This document shows, piece by piece, positions 1-7,068 of a stretch of 12,155 nt of DNA. The stretch comes from an uncultured Clostridia bacterium (GTDB lineage: Bacteria; Bacillota; Clostridia; Oscillospirales; CAG-272), in contig CAJGDZ010000034.1 in NCBI GenBank assembly GCA_904502055.1, positions 1 to 12,155 of the forward strand, given 5' to 3'. Both the position numbers and the translations under genes were made by a program. Within the stretch, counting starts at the first letter, position 1, and every line of letters begins with the position of its first letter. A model generated the notes under the pieces. The model was not told the origin of the DNA and did not search any database. It saw only the letters and a list, made by a program, of their open reading frames with translations.

Positions 1-2
1 AA

Positions 3-190
3 GAGCAATGCCGAGAAAGGTTTTTCGAGTCATTTTGGTTCTTCACGCTAAAGCGTGAAGAACATTTACGCCGCGAGCCTCGATACGGAAAAGAGAGCTC
101 GCTCACTTTTCCGTATCGTGACTCACGGCTCAAAATGACGTGTAGTTTGTGCAGACCCATTCAGCAAAAGTTTTTGTGGAACTTTTTTCA
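3..190. repeat. Dispersed structured repeat, left copy
   Basis: A near copy of this stretch lies at 11961-12150 in the same orientation. The first 60 bases (5-64) match 11963-12022 with a single difference, and the rest is diverged but alignable. It folds as a three-way junction. An outer 9-bp helix (29-37 with 131-139, GTCATTTTG/CAAAATGAC) encloses a perfect 11-bp hairpin (38-48 with 53-63, loop TAAA). A second, long hairpin has a perfect 13-bp upper stem (81-93 with 106-118) and an imperfect lower stem (70-80 with 119-129). The copy may begin before the window. No reading frame in it looks coding. It could be a MITE-like element, a REP/BIME-type intergenic repeat or a structured RNA; the sequence alone does not decide. 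Confidence 0.85.
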
Positions 191-199
191 AAAAGTTCC
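178..199. repeat. A/T-rich foldback hairpin
   Basis: GGAACTTTTT and AAAAAGTTCC form a perfect 10-bp inverted repeat around a 2-base loop. It directly abuts the structured repeat, and similar T/A-rich hairpins lie beside the right copy. The run of T lies inside the stem rather than after it, so this is a poor intrinsic terminator. It is more likely part of the intergenic repeat complex. The rest of 200-261 shows nothing recognisable. Confidence 0.5.
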
Positions 200-249
200 C
201 CGCCGGAGGCACGTTTCCCTTGCAAACAAAACAGACCGACAAACTTCAA

Positions 250-290
250 TTTACAAAAGAAGGCTGAGCCGTACGGCTCAGCCCCTTTTT
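250..290 (-). terminator. Terminator of the capsid operon (bidirectional)
   Basis: A perfect 22-bp palindrome occupies 262-283 (GGCTGAGCC, centre GTAC, then its complement). On the minus strand it starts a few bases after the stop codon of the last operon gene and is followed by TTCTTTTGT, a usable U-tract. On the plus strand it is followed by CC and a T run reaching 291, so it could also stop transcription arriving from the left. Its stem shares GGCTGAGC with the terminator after aroE-aroK, which suggests the host's usual terminator style. Confidence 0.8.
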
Positions 291-694
291 TATCGGTACA
301 TATCGAGGATCTTCTGTCTCTCGGCAGGGATCTCCTCGGTGATGGCGGTCACCGCCACGCAGAACTTGTCGTACAGCTTGTCCGAAAGCGTGCTGTCCTC
401 GTCGATCAGAAGGATCGACGCGAGGTAGGCACTCACCGCGTACACAAAGCGTGCACAGAGCGGAAAGCGCTCGGAAAGCGGCAGACACAGCTCGGTGTCG
501 GGCGCGAGCACCTGCTCATCAAGCTTGAACGCCCGACGGTAGTGCACGTCCAGCATACGAAGCTCCGAAACGGCGTTGGCAAGAATGTAGGGCGCGCGCT
601 CAAGATAATCCTCTGTGCGCGCATCGTCCGGCTCGATCTCACCGATCAGCCGAAGCGCCTTTTTGTAGATCTGACTGCAAAGCACGAAAATCAC
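290..694 (-). CDS. Putative head-tail adaptor (head completion) protein
   Basis: A protein of about 134 residues, acidic and apparently mostly helical, with no motif I can name. The start is a GTG at 692-694 that overlaps the coat gene stop (GTGA), so translation is probably coupled. The frame stays open upstream to an ATG at 862, but that would overlap the end of the coat gene by about 170 bases in another frame and is very unlikely. The small gene straight after the coat gene in podovirus and siphovirus head modules commonly encodes the adaptor that binds under the portal (P22 gp4 or gp6-like connectors). That position is the main reason for the call. It is the last gene of the operon and a terminator follows at once. 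The function is inferred from context and a structure prediction would test it. Confidence 0.6.
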   Translation of the reverse strand: MIFVLCSQIYKKALRLIGEIEPDDARTEDYLERAPYILANAVSELRMLDVHYRRAFKLDEQVLAPDTELCLPLSERFPLCARFVYAVSAYLASILLIDEDSTLSDKLYDKFCVAVTAITEEIPAERQKILDMYR

Positions 695-1524
695 GCTCCC
701 ATATCCACGTTGATTCTCACCATCTCGGTGGGGTATACCACCTTCATGCCGTAAAGGTACAAGCCCTTGACCGCATCGGCAAAGAAGCCCTCGGGGCGGT
801 ACGCCTCGATCTTCTGAAGCTGTTGCGCAAACGCGATGGCGCGCTTGGTACGGGCAATGCAACGGTGATACGTCTTGCCGCCCTCCTCGTCAACCGCGAT
901 GTTGCCCGAAACGTAGACCTTGCAGCCCATAATGCTGCCAAGACAACCGTTTTCCAGCATCTCGTTGTTGTTGGTAACCAGCTCCATCTTATCCTTGAAG
1001 AGGCGAGCCGCCACGTCGGGCGATACCTCGAAGACCACCTCGGAGGAGTCGGTCACGTTGTTCTTGTAGAGAATATTACGAGCCTCAATAAAGGGATTGA
1101 GCAAATTCTCCTCGGTGGCCGCCGTTACGTCAATGCTGTTTGCCGCATCGGCGTGAAGCGCAAGCACCTCGCGATCCGCTACGTTGGCAAGACCTCTGGC
1201 GGCGTTCTTCAGAGCCGCGCCCATCAGCTTGGGCGATGCCTGCACGCGATTGACGTCGTCGATCATAAAGTTGAAGTATCTGGCGTGGTCGATGCTCATG
1301 CTGCGAACCGAGTCGCTGAGAATGTCAGGATCGCCGATGGTGGCATTGGGCGTGTAGCTCTGAATGTTCACGTCGCCGATGCCGACGATCTTGACCTCCG
1401 AGCCAATGCCCGCAATGTCTCCCTCAAACTCGCGATTGCAGTTCTTGACCGCAATGCACTGACCCACAAGTCCCTCATACAGCGTCTCGCTCCAGATGGT
1501 AGGAATAAAATTAGCAACACTCAT
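691..1524 (-). CDS. Major capsid (coat) protein, P22 coat-like
   Basis: 277 residues. The N-terminus (FIPTIWSETL, then NREFEGDI and VKIVGIGDV) and the segment MSIDHARYFNFMIDDVNRVQA are typical of the P22 gene 5-like coat proteins common in Firmicutes prophages. These adopt the HK97 fold and form the icosahedral shell on the scaffold and portal. At 277 residues it is much shorter than P22 coat (about 430) and probably lacks the inserted I-domain, as shorter Firmicutes homologues do. The ATG at 1522-1524 has an AAAGGA ribosome site about 10 bases upstream. The gene sits 24 bases after the scaffold gene and overlaps the following adaptor gene by the GTGA junction. The reading frame is intact, with no sign of decay. 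Confidence 0.9.
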   Translation of the reverse strand: MSVANFIPTIWSETLYEGLVGQCIAVKNCNREFEGDIAGIGSEVKIVGIGDVNIQSYTPNATIGDPDILSDSVRSMSIDHARYFNFMIDDVNRVQASPKLMGAALKNAARGLANVADREVLALHADAANSIDVTAATEENLLNPFIEARNILYKNNVTDSSEVVFEVSPDVAARLFKDKMELVTNNNEMLENGCLGSIMGCKVYVSGNIAVDEEGGKTYHRCIARTKRAIAFAQQLQKIEAYRPEGFFADAVKGLYLYGMKVVYPTEMVRINVDMGA

Positions 1525-1548
1525 TGTTCATATTTCCTTTCTTTGTTT

Positions 1549-2019
1549 TTATTTCCAATGCTTCATGGATTCCATGATTTTTTTGTAGTTTTTGTGGACT
1601 TCCTTTTGCGACATCTCCCTCACCTCGGCGGGCGAATAGTATTCGCCGCCTCCGCTTTCGTTCATGCCGCGCCAGGAGCCCTCGGCGCTCCTTTTTCCGA
1701 CCGCCGCGCGATGCGCCTCGCGTTTTTCATACAGTGCATACGCTGCCGCCAAAGGCACGCCGCCGTCCACCGCTTCCCTCACCTCGCTGGGCAAGGCGGA
1801 CAGCGGTACGCTCGGGAAAAGAAGACAAAACTCGTCAAGCTCCCCGCGTGAACGCGCCTGAAGCTCACCAAGACGCGCCACCTCGCTCCGAAGCCGCTCG
1901 ATCTCGGCTTCAAGCGCCATGCGGTCACCCTCTGCATTCTCCGGGGGCATAGCCGCCTCGGCTTCGTTCACCTCGGCCGCCTCGACCTCGGTCATCTCCG
2001 GATTTTCATTCTCGTTCAT
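1549..2019 (-). CDS. Capsid scaffolding protein
   Basis: 156 residues. The N-terminal third is very acidic (repeated Glu and Ala), followed by a probable coiled coil at about residues 33-60 (ALEAEIERLRSEVARLGEL). A low-complexity middle leads to a basic C-terminal tail, YYSPAEVREMSQKEVHKNY and then KIMESMKHW. This combination of charged coil and a basic helix-turn-helix-like tail that docks on coat protein is the hallmark of phage scaffolds, and the tail closely resembles scaffolds next to P22-type coat genes in Firmicutes. Scaffold directs procapsid assembly and leaves before or during DNA packaging. The start at 2017-2019 has a strong ribosome site (GGAAGGAGTGA), and the gene overlaps the portal gene's end by 14 bases. 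The portal-scaffold-coat order is the canonical one. Confidence 0.87.
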   Translation of the reverse strand: MNENENPEMTEVEAAEVNEAEAAMPPENAEGDRMALEAEIERLRSEVARLGELQARSRGELDEFCLLFPSVPLSALPSEVREAVDGGVPLAAAYALYEKREAHRAAVGKRSAEGSWRGMNESGGGEYYSPAEVREMSQKEVHKNYKKIMESMKHWK

Positions 2020-3550
2020 TCGGTGTCACTCCTTCCGTGTGCTTGGCCAGAAGCGCTCTGCGCGAGGGCAGAATGCCGTCCGGCAAATGCTCAAGGTAAT
2101 CCTCAAGCGTGATAAAGCCGCCGTCAAGCAGCTTGTCCAAAAGTCCAAGCGTTGCCGATGCACTATAGCGCTCAGATTCGCCTACGTCCACTCTCGCACG
2201 AATCAAGCAGCTCCTCAGAAGCGCAAAATCCACGCGGCCCGAGCGCGTTTTTTCCCCCTCGCAATAGGCCAGAAGGCGGTCGCTCGGATAATACGCGCAC
2301 ATCATATCGATCCAGATGTTGGCGATATCCTCGATGCATTGCGAGAGCGCGCTTTCAATGCGCCCGAGCGAAAGCTTGGAGGACTCGCGAAGCGCGAGAA
2401 TGGCGCTCGTGTTGGTGGGCGCGGTATTGCCCAGCGCCGTTTCGGTCGCGCCCATCAGCTCCTTGATGGTGGAAAGCGCGTTTTCGATCAATTGAAGATA
2501 TCCGCTCTCCATTTTCCCGGGCGGGATGACGTCCACCGTGTCCGACACGTTGGGCGCGCCTACCACCGCAATGGCCTCACCGACCGCGCCACTCCATTCG
2601 GGAATGCGGCTCTTGTCATAGATCACCTTGGAGAAGGCGCTGTCGGTCATATGCTTCATCATCATCGCATAGGCGCGGTTGATGTATTTCTGCCCGGGAA
2701 GCATTTCGCTTACGGGCGAGGCACCGTGAAAGCAATTCTTGGCGCGGCTCCAGTTGAAGTAGGCCACGGGATAAAGCTTGCACTCGGTCGCGATGCGGCA
2801 AAGCACGCATTCCCTGACCGATTTTTCATATACCACCTTTCCGTTTTCACGGAAAAAGCGGACGAGATAGGTGGCCTTTCCGTCGCCGCCGTCCGAAAGC
2901 TCGCTTGTGGCATAATCCCCCGCACCGTCCGCATAATCGTCGTCCGGGCGGATCTTTGCGATCTCGCGCTCACCAAGCCCCAGCTTCCTCGCCTCGCGCC
3001 GAAGTGAGTCCACCGACGCGCGCCCCGCCAGCAGCACGTACTCCTGCGACTGAATGTCGGCGCGGTTCATGTCGGCCACAAAGAGATTGACCGAATCCAG
3101 CGTCTGCACGGCAATGTCTCCGCGGTAGCGACCGCCTTCGGCCTCGGTATCCCAGTAGCAGTACGCCACGCCGTCGCCCGAGATGGCCGCATCCTGCAAA
3201 AGCGTGTAAACAAGATCGTTCATACGGCACTTTTCCCAGCGGTAGGCCGCGTTTTGGTTCATCAGCGCCAGTGCCTCCTTGATCTGCTGAGCCGCCTTTC
3301 CCTCCCCCTTAAAGGGGAGATCCTCATCGGTGTACGAGATGGTGTAGCGGTCTGCCGCAACCGAGCAGACCAAAAAATCGATCACGCGTCGCACCACGTT
3401 AAACACGGGCTTGGGGAGATTTTCGGTATTCACACCGTGCCACTGGTCGCCACGGTAAAAGCGCTCGTTCTCGCGTACACGCTCGTACAGCCCCAGACGC
3501 CGCTTGTGATCCTTTCCGTTTTCATATAATTTCCATGTAGATGTTATCAT
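2006..3550 (-). CDS. Portal protein, P22-like
   Basis: 514 residues. The N-terminal part has ENERFYRGDQW at about residues 26-36, then PKPVFNVVRRVIDF, and later LLQDAAISGDGVAYCYWD. These are recurrent signatures of P22-type portal proteins, which form the dodecameric DNA channel at one capsid vertex and dock the terminase motor. The helical segment with NRAYAMMMKHMTDSAFSKV fits the stem/channel region. I chose the ATG at 3548-3550 because it has AAAGGA six bases upstream and overlaps the stop of the preceding gene as ATGA. An in-frame ATG at 3661 would run 37 residues into that gene and has no support. It is shorter than P22 gp1 (725) but normal for Firmicutes relatives. The frame is intact. 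Confidence 0.92.
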   Translation of the reverse strand: MITSTWKLYENGKDHKRRLGLYERVRENERFYRGDQWHGVNTENLPKPVFNVVRRVIDFLVCSVAADRYTISYTDEDLPFKGEGKAAQQIKEALALMNQNAAYRWEKCRMNDLVYTLLQDAAISGDGVAYCYWDTEAEGGRYRGDIAVQTLDSVNLFVADMNRADIQSQEYVLLAGRASVDSLRREARKLGLGEREIAKIRPDDDYADGAGDYATSELSDGGDGKATYLVRFFRENGKVVYEKSVRECVLCRIATECKLYPVAYFNWSRAKNCFHGASPVSEMLPGQKYINRAYAMMMKHMTDSAFSKVIYDKSRIPEWSGAVGEAIAVVGAPNVSDTVDVIPPGKMESGYLQLIENALSTIKELMGATETALGNTAPTNTSAILALRESSKLSLGRIESALSQCIEDIANIWIDMMCAYYPSDRLLAYCEGEKTRSGRVDFALLRSCLIRARVDVGESERYSASATLGLLDKLLDGGFITLEDYLEHLPDGILPSRRALLAKHTEGVTPNERE

Positions 3551-5274
3551 TTCTTTCCTTTCTGTGCCAGAAGCTCTGCACGGTAAATTCGCTCGCGCGC
3601 TTGGCCAAGGGCGCGGAGCGTAAGCCTTGCCGCGCGGAATCTTCCCGTGGGAAGGCGGCAATCGTAAACGCCCGCAGGCACGGGTTGCTTGCCCGAGATC
3701 CTTTCCTGACCAAGCAACGCGCCGTCACCCAGTGACAGCTCAAGCTCGCCGTCCGTCAGCGAAGCGGTGATCACAAGACTCTCTGCTCGCTTGTCTGCAC
3801 TCGCGTCACCAAAATCCAGCCAACCGCTTTCAAAGACCGCCTCAATGGGGTGATCACCGTCAGCCAGTCGGTCAAGCGTAAGTGCATCGTCAAACACAAG
3901 CACCTCACCGCCCGACGAAAATCCCACGCCGTCCCCAAAGGCAAACAATTGCTCGGCTCGAACGCCGCCATAGCAGTACCACGCCTTGCGCTCGGGATCA
4001 TACAAAAGGATGCGATCCGCACCTCTTGCCGCAAACCAGAGCTCGCCACGCCGATGATGATAGCAAACGCTTACGTCGGTGCCCCCGGAGAAAAACGGCT
4101 CAACGGCATCCGACAGACGCGTGCTTTCGCATTCCTCCAGAAGGTCGGGATCGACGTGAAGGCGGTACACGCCGCCCCGCGATACCGTAATGGGAGCCGC
4201 CGTTCCCGTCATCACCGTCGCGCCTCTTGCGCTGCATCCGATTTGATGGCAAACCGGCGAGAAAAGAATGTCCTGCCCCGCCACCTCGTCCATCACCTCG
4301 CTTGCCCAAAGCGAGGATGGGAAAAAGAGAAGCATACGGTCCTGGCATCGGCAAATGGCCGTGATGGGCTCACCGTTGCCAAGGGAGCGCCCGCGCCCCA
4401 TCGGCACGTACAGACCGCACGAGAGCGGGAAAAGCGATCGGTCACGCGCAAGCACCGCGGCACTCCGTGGCTCGGTAACAAAAAACCTCGTACTGTCCTC
4501 CCCATCAAAGAAAAAGACTCTGCTGTTTTCAAAATCCTCATACACCGCCGCACGGCGGCAGGAGGAAGGCGTGCTTTCCGTATATCCGTCCGTCGCAATC
4601 GTAACCGACACCTCGATCTCCGAGGCGTAAATAAGCTCCGAGAAGCGAATGGCATCTCCGCCGCTCGTAAGCTGATAGCGCGAGCTGCTTAGCTTGACAC
4701 CGTCCGCAAGGATCCAGTCGATCGCTTCCACGCCGAAGCCGATCTGTATCTGTCCCACCGACTCGCTCGCCCGAAAATGAAGGCGAACGTGCGGCGAGAG
4801 CATATTGAGCGGCTCGTTTACGATGTGGTCCTCGGTCGTAAAGGTGCTCCAGTTTCTGCCGTAAAGCGGCGTGTAGCCGTGCACGTTCACGGCCACGCCG
4901 TTGCCCTCATAGCGATAGATGCCCTTGCCATCCAGAAAATAAAGCCGTCCGCCAAGCAAAAAGCTGCCAACCTCGCCCTCCTCGGTCAGAAAGCAGGGCG
5001 TGGAAATCGTCTCGCCGTTCTTGCGAATGCGATACAGCGTGCTCCCCACCACCGCCAGGATGACGTCCTCGCCCCCGTCGGGAAAGGAGCAGATGCCGCG
5101 CACGGCAAGGGGGAGCGAGGCAAGATGGCGTATGCCCTCACGCTTTTCCAAGGAGCCGTCGGCCAGCACGCGGAAATTGTCCAGACGGCAGGACGTTTTC
5201 CCGCGCGAGGACACCCCAAGCCCCGAAAAGCCGTCAAAGACCTCACGGCAAACCGTATTGTTGTTCATACTCAT
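3547..5274 (-). CDS. P22 gp10-like tail hub / packaged-DNA stabilisation protein (putative)
   Basis: 575 residues, rich in beta-strand, Gly and aromatic residues, with repeated short blade-like units such as RGICSFPDGGEDVILAVVGS, GSFLLGGRLYFLDGKGIYRY and ELWFAARGADRILLYDPERK. The N-terminal layout matches P22 gp10 in style: many residues of 'DNFRVLADGSLEKREG', then values read out along a propeller. So does the C-terminal block after residue 485 (ESGWLDFGDASADKRAESL, then a beta-sandwich-like end). P22 gp10 plugs the portal-gp4 complex, keeps packaged DNA in and carries the tail. The start ATG (5272-5274) has AAAGGA upstream, 14 bases after the large terminase stop, and the gene's end overlaps the portal start (ATGA). 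The position between terminase and portal is unusual, as gp10 normally follows coat and gp4. I assign the fold by eye; a baseplate or fibre beta-propeller is the alternative. Confidence 0.6.
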   Translation of the reverse strand: MSMNNNTVCREVFDGFSGLGVSSRGKTSCRLDNFRVLADGSLEKREGIRHLASLPLAVRGICSFPDGGEDVILAVVGSTLYRIRKNGETISTPCFLTEEGEVGSFLLGGRLYFLDGKGIYRYEGNGVAVNVHGYTPLYGRNWSTFTTEDHIVNEPLNMLSPHVRLHFRASESVGQIQIGFGVEAIDWILADGVKLSSSRYQLTSGGDAIRFSELIYASEIEVSVTIATDGYTESTPSSCRRAAVYEDFENSRVFFFDGEDSTRFFVTEPRSAAVLARDRSLFPLSCGLYVPMGRGRSLGNGEPITAICRCQDRMLLFFPSSLWASEVMDEVAGQDILFSPVCHQIGCSARGATVMTGTAAPITVSRGGVYRLHVDPDLLEECESTRLSDAVEPFFSGGTDVSVCYHHRRGELWFAARGADRILLYDPERKAWYCYGGVRAEQLFAFGDGVGFSSGGEVLVFDDALTLDRLADGDHPIEAVFESGWLDFGDASADKRAESLVITASLTDGELELSLGDGALLGQERISGKQPVPAGVYDCRLPTGRFRAARLTLRALGQARERIYRAELLAQKGKK

Positions 5275-5288
5275 AAGGTTCCTTTCTC

Positions 5289-6602
5289 TTAATCAAATAA
5301 AAAGCTGCGTTTTGGCTTTTCCTTTCCGAAAAAGCCGGAAAAAGGGTCGCTCGGATTGGTGTCGGCAAACGCGGGAAGCCGACTCATCAGCGCATACCTT
5401 AGCGCCTCGGGCGCATGCGTCACCGCGTGCGGCTCACTTGCCGCATCCTCGGCACGCGTACGGTCGCACAAAAGCGCCGACATCGAATGGATGAGCGTCG
5501 GACAGGCACGCGAGATGTGAAGCCTTGGATGCTCCCCCGCGAGATACTCCCTCACCACACGCCAACCGGGCACACGCCGGTCATCGGCCGCCACCATCGG
5601 CGGCATCCCCGGCACACTCTGCATAATTTCCACGCCGCTTTTTCCGCTGTCCTGACGCCGATTCCATAGATCGGGCGATGCCACCGCATACATCATACGG
5701 TAAGGCGAAAGCTCCTTCACCAGCCGCGAGGCCGCCTCGCCCAGCGTCAGCCCCGGCACGCAGATCTCGCGGAGGACGTAGACGTCCTCTCCGCGCACGC
5801 CCACCAAAAGCGCCGCCAGCATATCAAAGCCATAGTCAAGGGCCAGAAAATATCGGTTCATTCGCGGAAGCTCTGCCACCTCACACACGTGGCGCCTCTC
5901 GTCAAACTCCGGAAAGAACTGCCCCTCAAACACGTCCCAACGTCCAAAAAGCCAGGCCTCGCGGAGCTTTGTCGGAAGCCCCTCCAGCTGCTTTTTGTAT
6001 TCGGGATCTCTGGCTAAAAGATAGGTGTTGTCGCCAACCAGCGCTCTTATAAAGCAATAATCCTCGGGATTTTCTCCCTCGCGGTACTCGCGGTCCACAA
6101 ACAGACGCTTGACCCACGCGTGCCCGATGCCACCGGGGTTGCAGGTCAGATACATGCGCTTGGGACAAGGATTGACACCGCGCAGACAAGCCTTAAAGAC
6201 CTGAAACCGCTCCTCGCTCAGCTGGGTAGCCTCGTCGATGGCGATCACGTCGTATTCCTGCCCCTGATAGCGAAGCATATCGCGATCCGAGGCACAAAAG
6301 CCAAATACAATGCGACTTCCGTTTGGGAAAAACAGCGTTTTTTCGGCCTCGCGATACTCCAGAAAGCTTCCGTACTCCGCGAGAAATGCCGTCAGATGAT
6401 TGGATTTCAGCTCCGCATACGAGCGTCTTACCAAAAGACAGGTCGCTCCTGCATACCTCAGACAGATCGCCACCAGCTTTCGCCTGAGTGCCCAGGATTT
6501 TCCACCGCCGCGTGCGCCGCCATAGGCGGTGAATTTTGCCCCGGAAGCGAAGAACTCCGCTTGCTTCGGGTTGGGCTTTCCCCGAATCCTTACCGTCTTC
6601 AT
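5289..6602 (-). CDS. terL: Terminase large subunit (packaging ATPase-nuclease)
   Basis: 437 residues, full length. The N-terminal ATPase domain carries Walker A GGARGGGKS (28-36), Walker B VIAIDE (D123, E124) and the coupling motif LTCNPGG (152-158). The C-terminal RNase H-like nuclease has Asp256 in FLALDYGFD, Asp311 in ASPDLWN, and a late HAPEALRY segment in which Glu stands where many relatives have the third metal-binding Asp. It pumps DNA into the procapsid and cuts it at the end of packaging. The start ATG overlaps the terS stop (ATGA at 6599-6602), so the two subunits are translationally coupled. All key ATPase residues are present, so the motor looks functional rather than decayed. 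The Glu for Asp change may be normal in this family branch, but I cannot check. Confidence 0.95.
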   Translation of the reverse strand: MKTVRIRGKPNPKQAEFFASGAKFTAYGGARGGGKSWALRRKLVAICLRYAGATCLLVRRSYAELKSNHLTAFLAEYGSFLEYREAEKTLFFPNGSRIVFGFCASDRDMLRYQGQEYDVIAIDEATQLSEERFQVFKACLRGVNPCPKRMYLTCNPGGIGHAWVKRLFVDREYREGENPEDYCFIRALVGDNTYLLARDPEYKKQLEGLPTKLREAWLFGRWDVFEGQFFPEFDERRHVCEVAELPRMNRYFLALDYGFDMLAALLVGVRGEDVYVLREICVPGLTLGEAASRLVKELSPYRMMYAVASPDLWNRRQDSGKSGVEIMQSVPGMPPMVAADDRRVPGWRVVREYLAGEHPRLHISRACPTLIHSMSALLCDRTRAEDAASEPHAVTHAPEALRYALMSRLPAFADTNPSDPFSGFFGKEKPKRSFLFD

Positions 6603-7018
6603 TTGCCATCCTCGTAAATATCGTGCTCAAAAACCAGCTTGAGCTGGTCCAACTCCATTGAGGACTTGGCCGCCTCGCTCTTGTCCCCATATCCGAGACG
6701 ACGTTTCAGATAGGCGGAAATGAGCGTGGCGGAAAGCCCGGAATTGAGTGCCTCATCCTCAAGCATCGCACAAAGCGCGTCATACTCCTCCTGTCTCTCC
6801 TTCATCGAAAGACAAAACTGCTCCACCCCAACACCCAGATAGCGGCAAAAGCCGGCCAGATTGGGGAAGCGTCCCCCATGCTTACCGTCCTCACCAGAGG
6901 AGCATTCCAGAATATACGCCCTCGCACGCTCCATCAGCTCTCCGAGCTCCGCGTCCTTTTCCTTTACACCATATAACCACCTCTTTCTGCGGCGCAACAC
7001 TATCCTACCGCACCCCAT
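6599..7018 (-). CDS. terS: Terminase small subunit (DNA recognition)
   Basis: The dependable core, from about the ATG at 6934, contains GGRFPNLAGFCRYLGVG and then LEDEALNSGLSATLISAYLKRRLGYG. This is a small helical DNA-binding protein of the type found before terL in Firmicutes head operons. Small terminases form rings that recognise pac or cos DNA and load the large subunit. The start is uncertain. ATG 7018 (139 residues) lies right after the CTGCCA array but has no ribosome site. ATG 6934 (111 residues) has GGAG five bases upstream. The best ribosome site (6977-6986) precedes an out-of-frame ATG at 6972, see the separate entry. I keep 7018 as the longest start outside the repeats, because residues just before M29 (KEKDAELGEL) look native. 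An in-frame ATG at 7108 lies inside the neighbour's terminator and is rejected. Confidence 0.75.
   Translation of the reverse strand: MGCGRIVLRRRKRWLYGVKEKDAELGELMERARAYILECSSGEDGKHGGRFPNLAGFCRYLGVGVEQFCLSMKERQEEYDALCAMLEDEALNSGLSATLISAYLKRRLGYGDKSEAAKSSMELDQLKLVFEHDIYEDGK
6964..6986 (-). promoter_or_regulatory. Strong ribosome site leading to a start-stop minicistron (broken terS start?)
   Basis: On the minus strand AAAGAGGTGG (6986-6977) is the best Shine-Dalgarno sequence of the whole terS leader. It is followed, four bases on, by ATG GTG TAA (6972-6964), a two-codon frame. If one GT of the GTGT at this point is removed, the same ATG reads straight into the terS frame as MVKEKDAELGEL. This suggests the native start is here and has been broken by a 2-base slippage, or that an assembly error sits here. 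A deliberate start-stop element with reinitiation at ATG 6934, 30 bases downstream, is also possible. Confidence 0.5.
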
Positions 7019-7019
7019 T

Positions 7020-7059
7020 CTGCCAAACACTGCCAGCCTCTGCCATTCCCTGCCACGCA
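7020..7059. repeat. Four CTGCCA iterons at exact 10-bp spacing (candidate TerS/pac or operator site)
   Basis: CTGCCA occurs at 7020-7025, 7030-7035, 7040-7045 and 7050-7055; read on the minus strand this is TGGCAG. The four units are in perfect 10-bp register, so all face one side of the helix, while the four intervening bases differ. The array lies between the CNNM terminator (ending at 7069) and the first possible terS start, at the head of the capsid operon. Phased direct repeats beside or inside terS are the usual form of small-terminase recognition sites (pac, cosB). A regulator's operator is the main alternative. No convincing minus-strand sigma-A promoter is visible beside it. Confidence 0.75.
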
Positions 7060-7068
7060 AAATTGTGC

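Noticed and set aside
695..862. Longer start (ATG at 862) for the adaptor gene
   Set aside because: It would overlap the coat gene by about 170 bases in another frame, and the extra residues look random. The GTG overlapping the coat stop is the natural start.
823..1851. Long open frames on the plus strand opposite the coat and scaffold genes (and similarly 1919-3007, 3850-4692, 6748-8397)
   Set aside because: They lie antisense to well-supported genes and give compositions without recognisable domains. They are explained by the GC-rich codon use of the real genes.
3551..3661. Longer start (ATG at 3661) for the portal gene
   Set aside because: It overlaps the gp10-like gene by over 100 bases. 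The ATG at 3550 has a good ribosome site and an ATGA junction.
7020..7059. CRISPR array
   Set aside because: Repeats are only 6 bases with 4-base spacers. This is an iteron or operator type pattern, and no cas gene is present.
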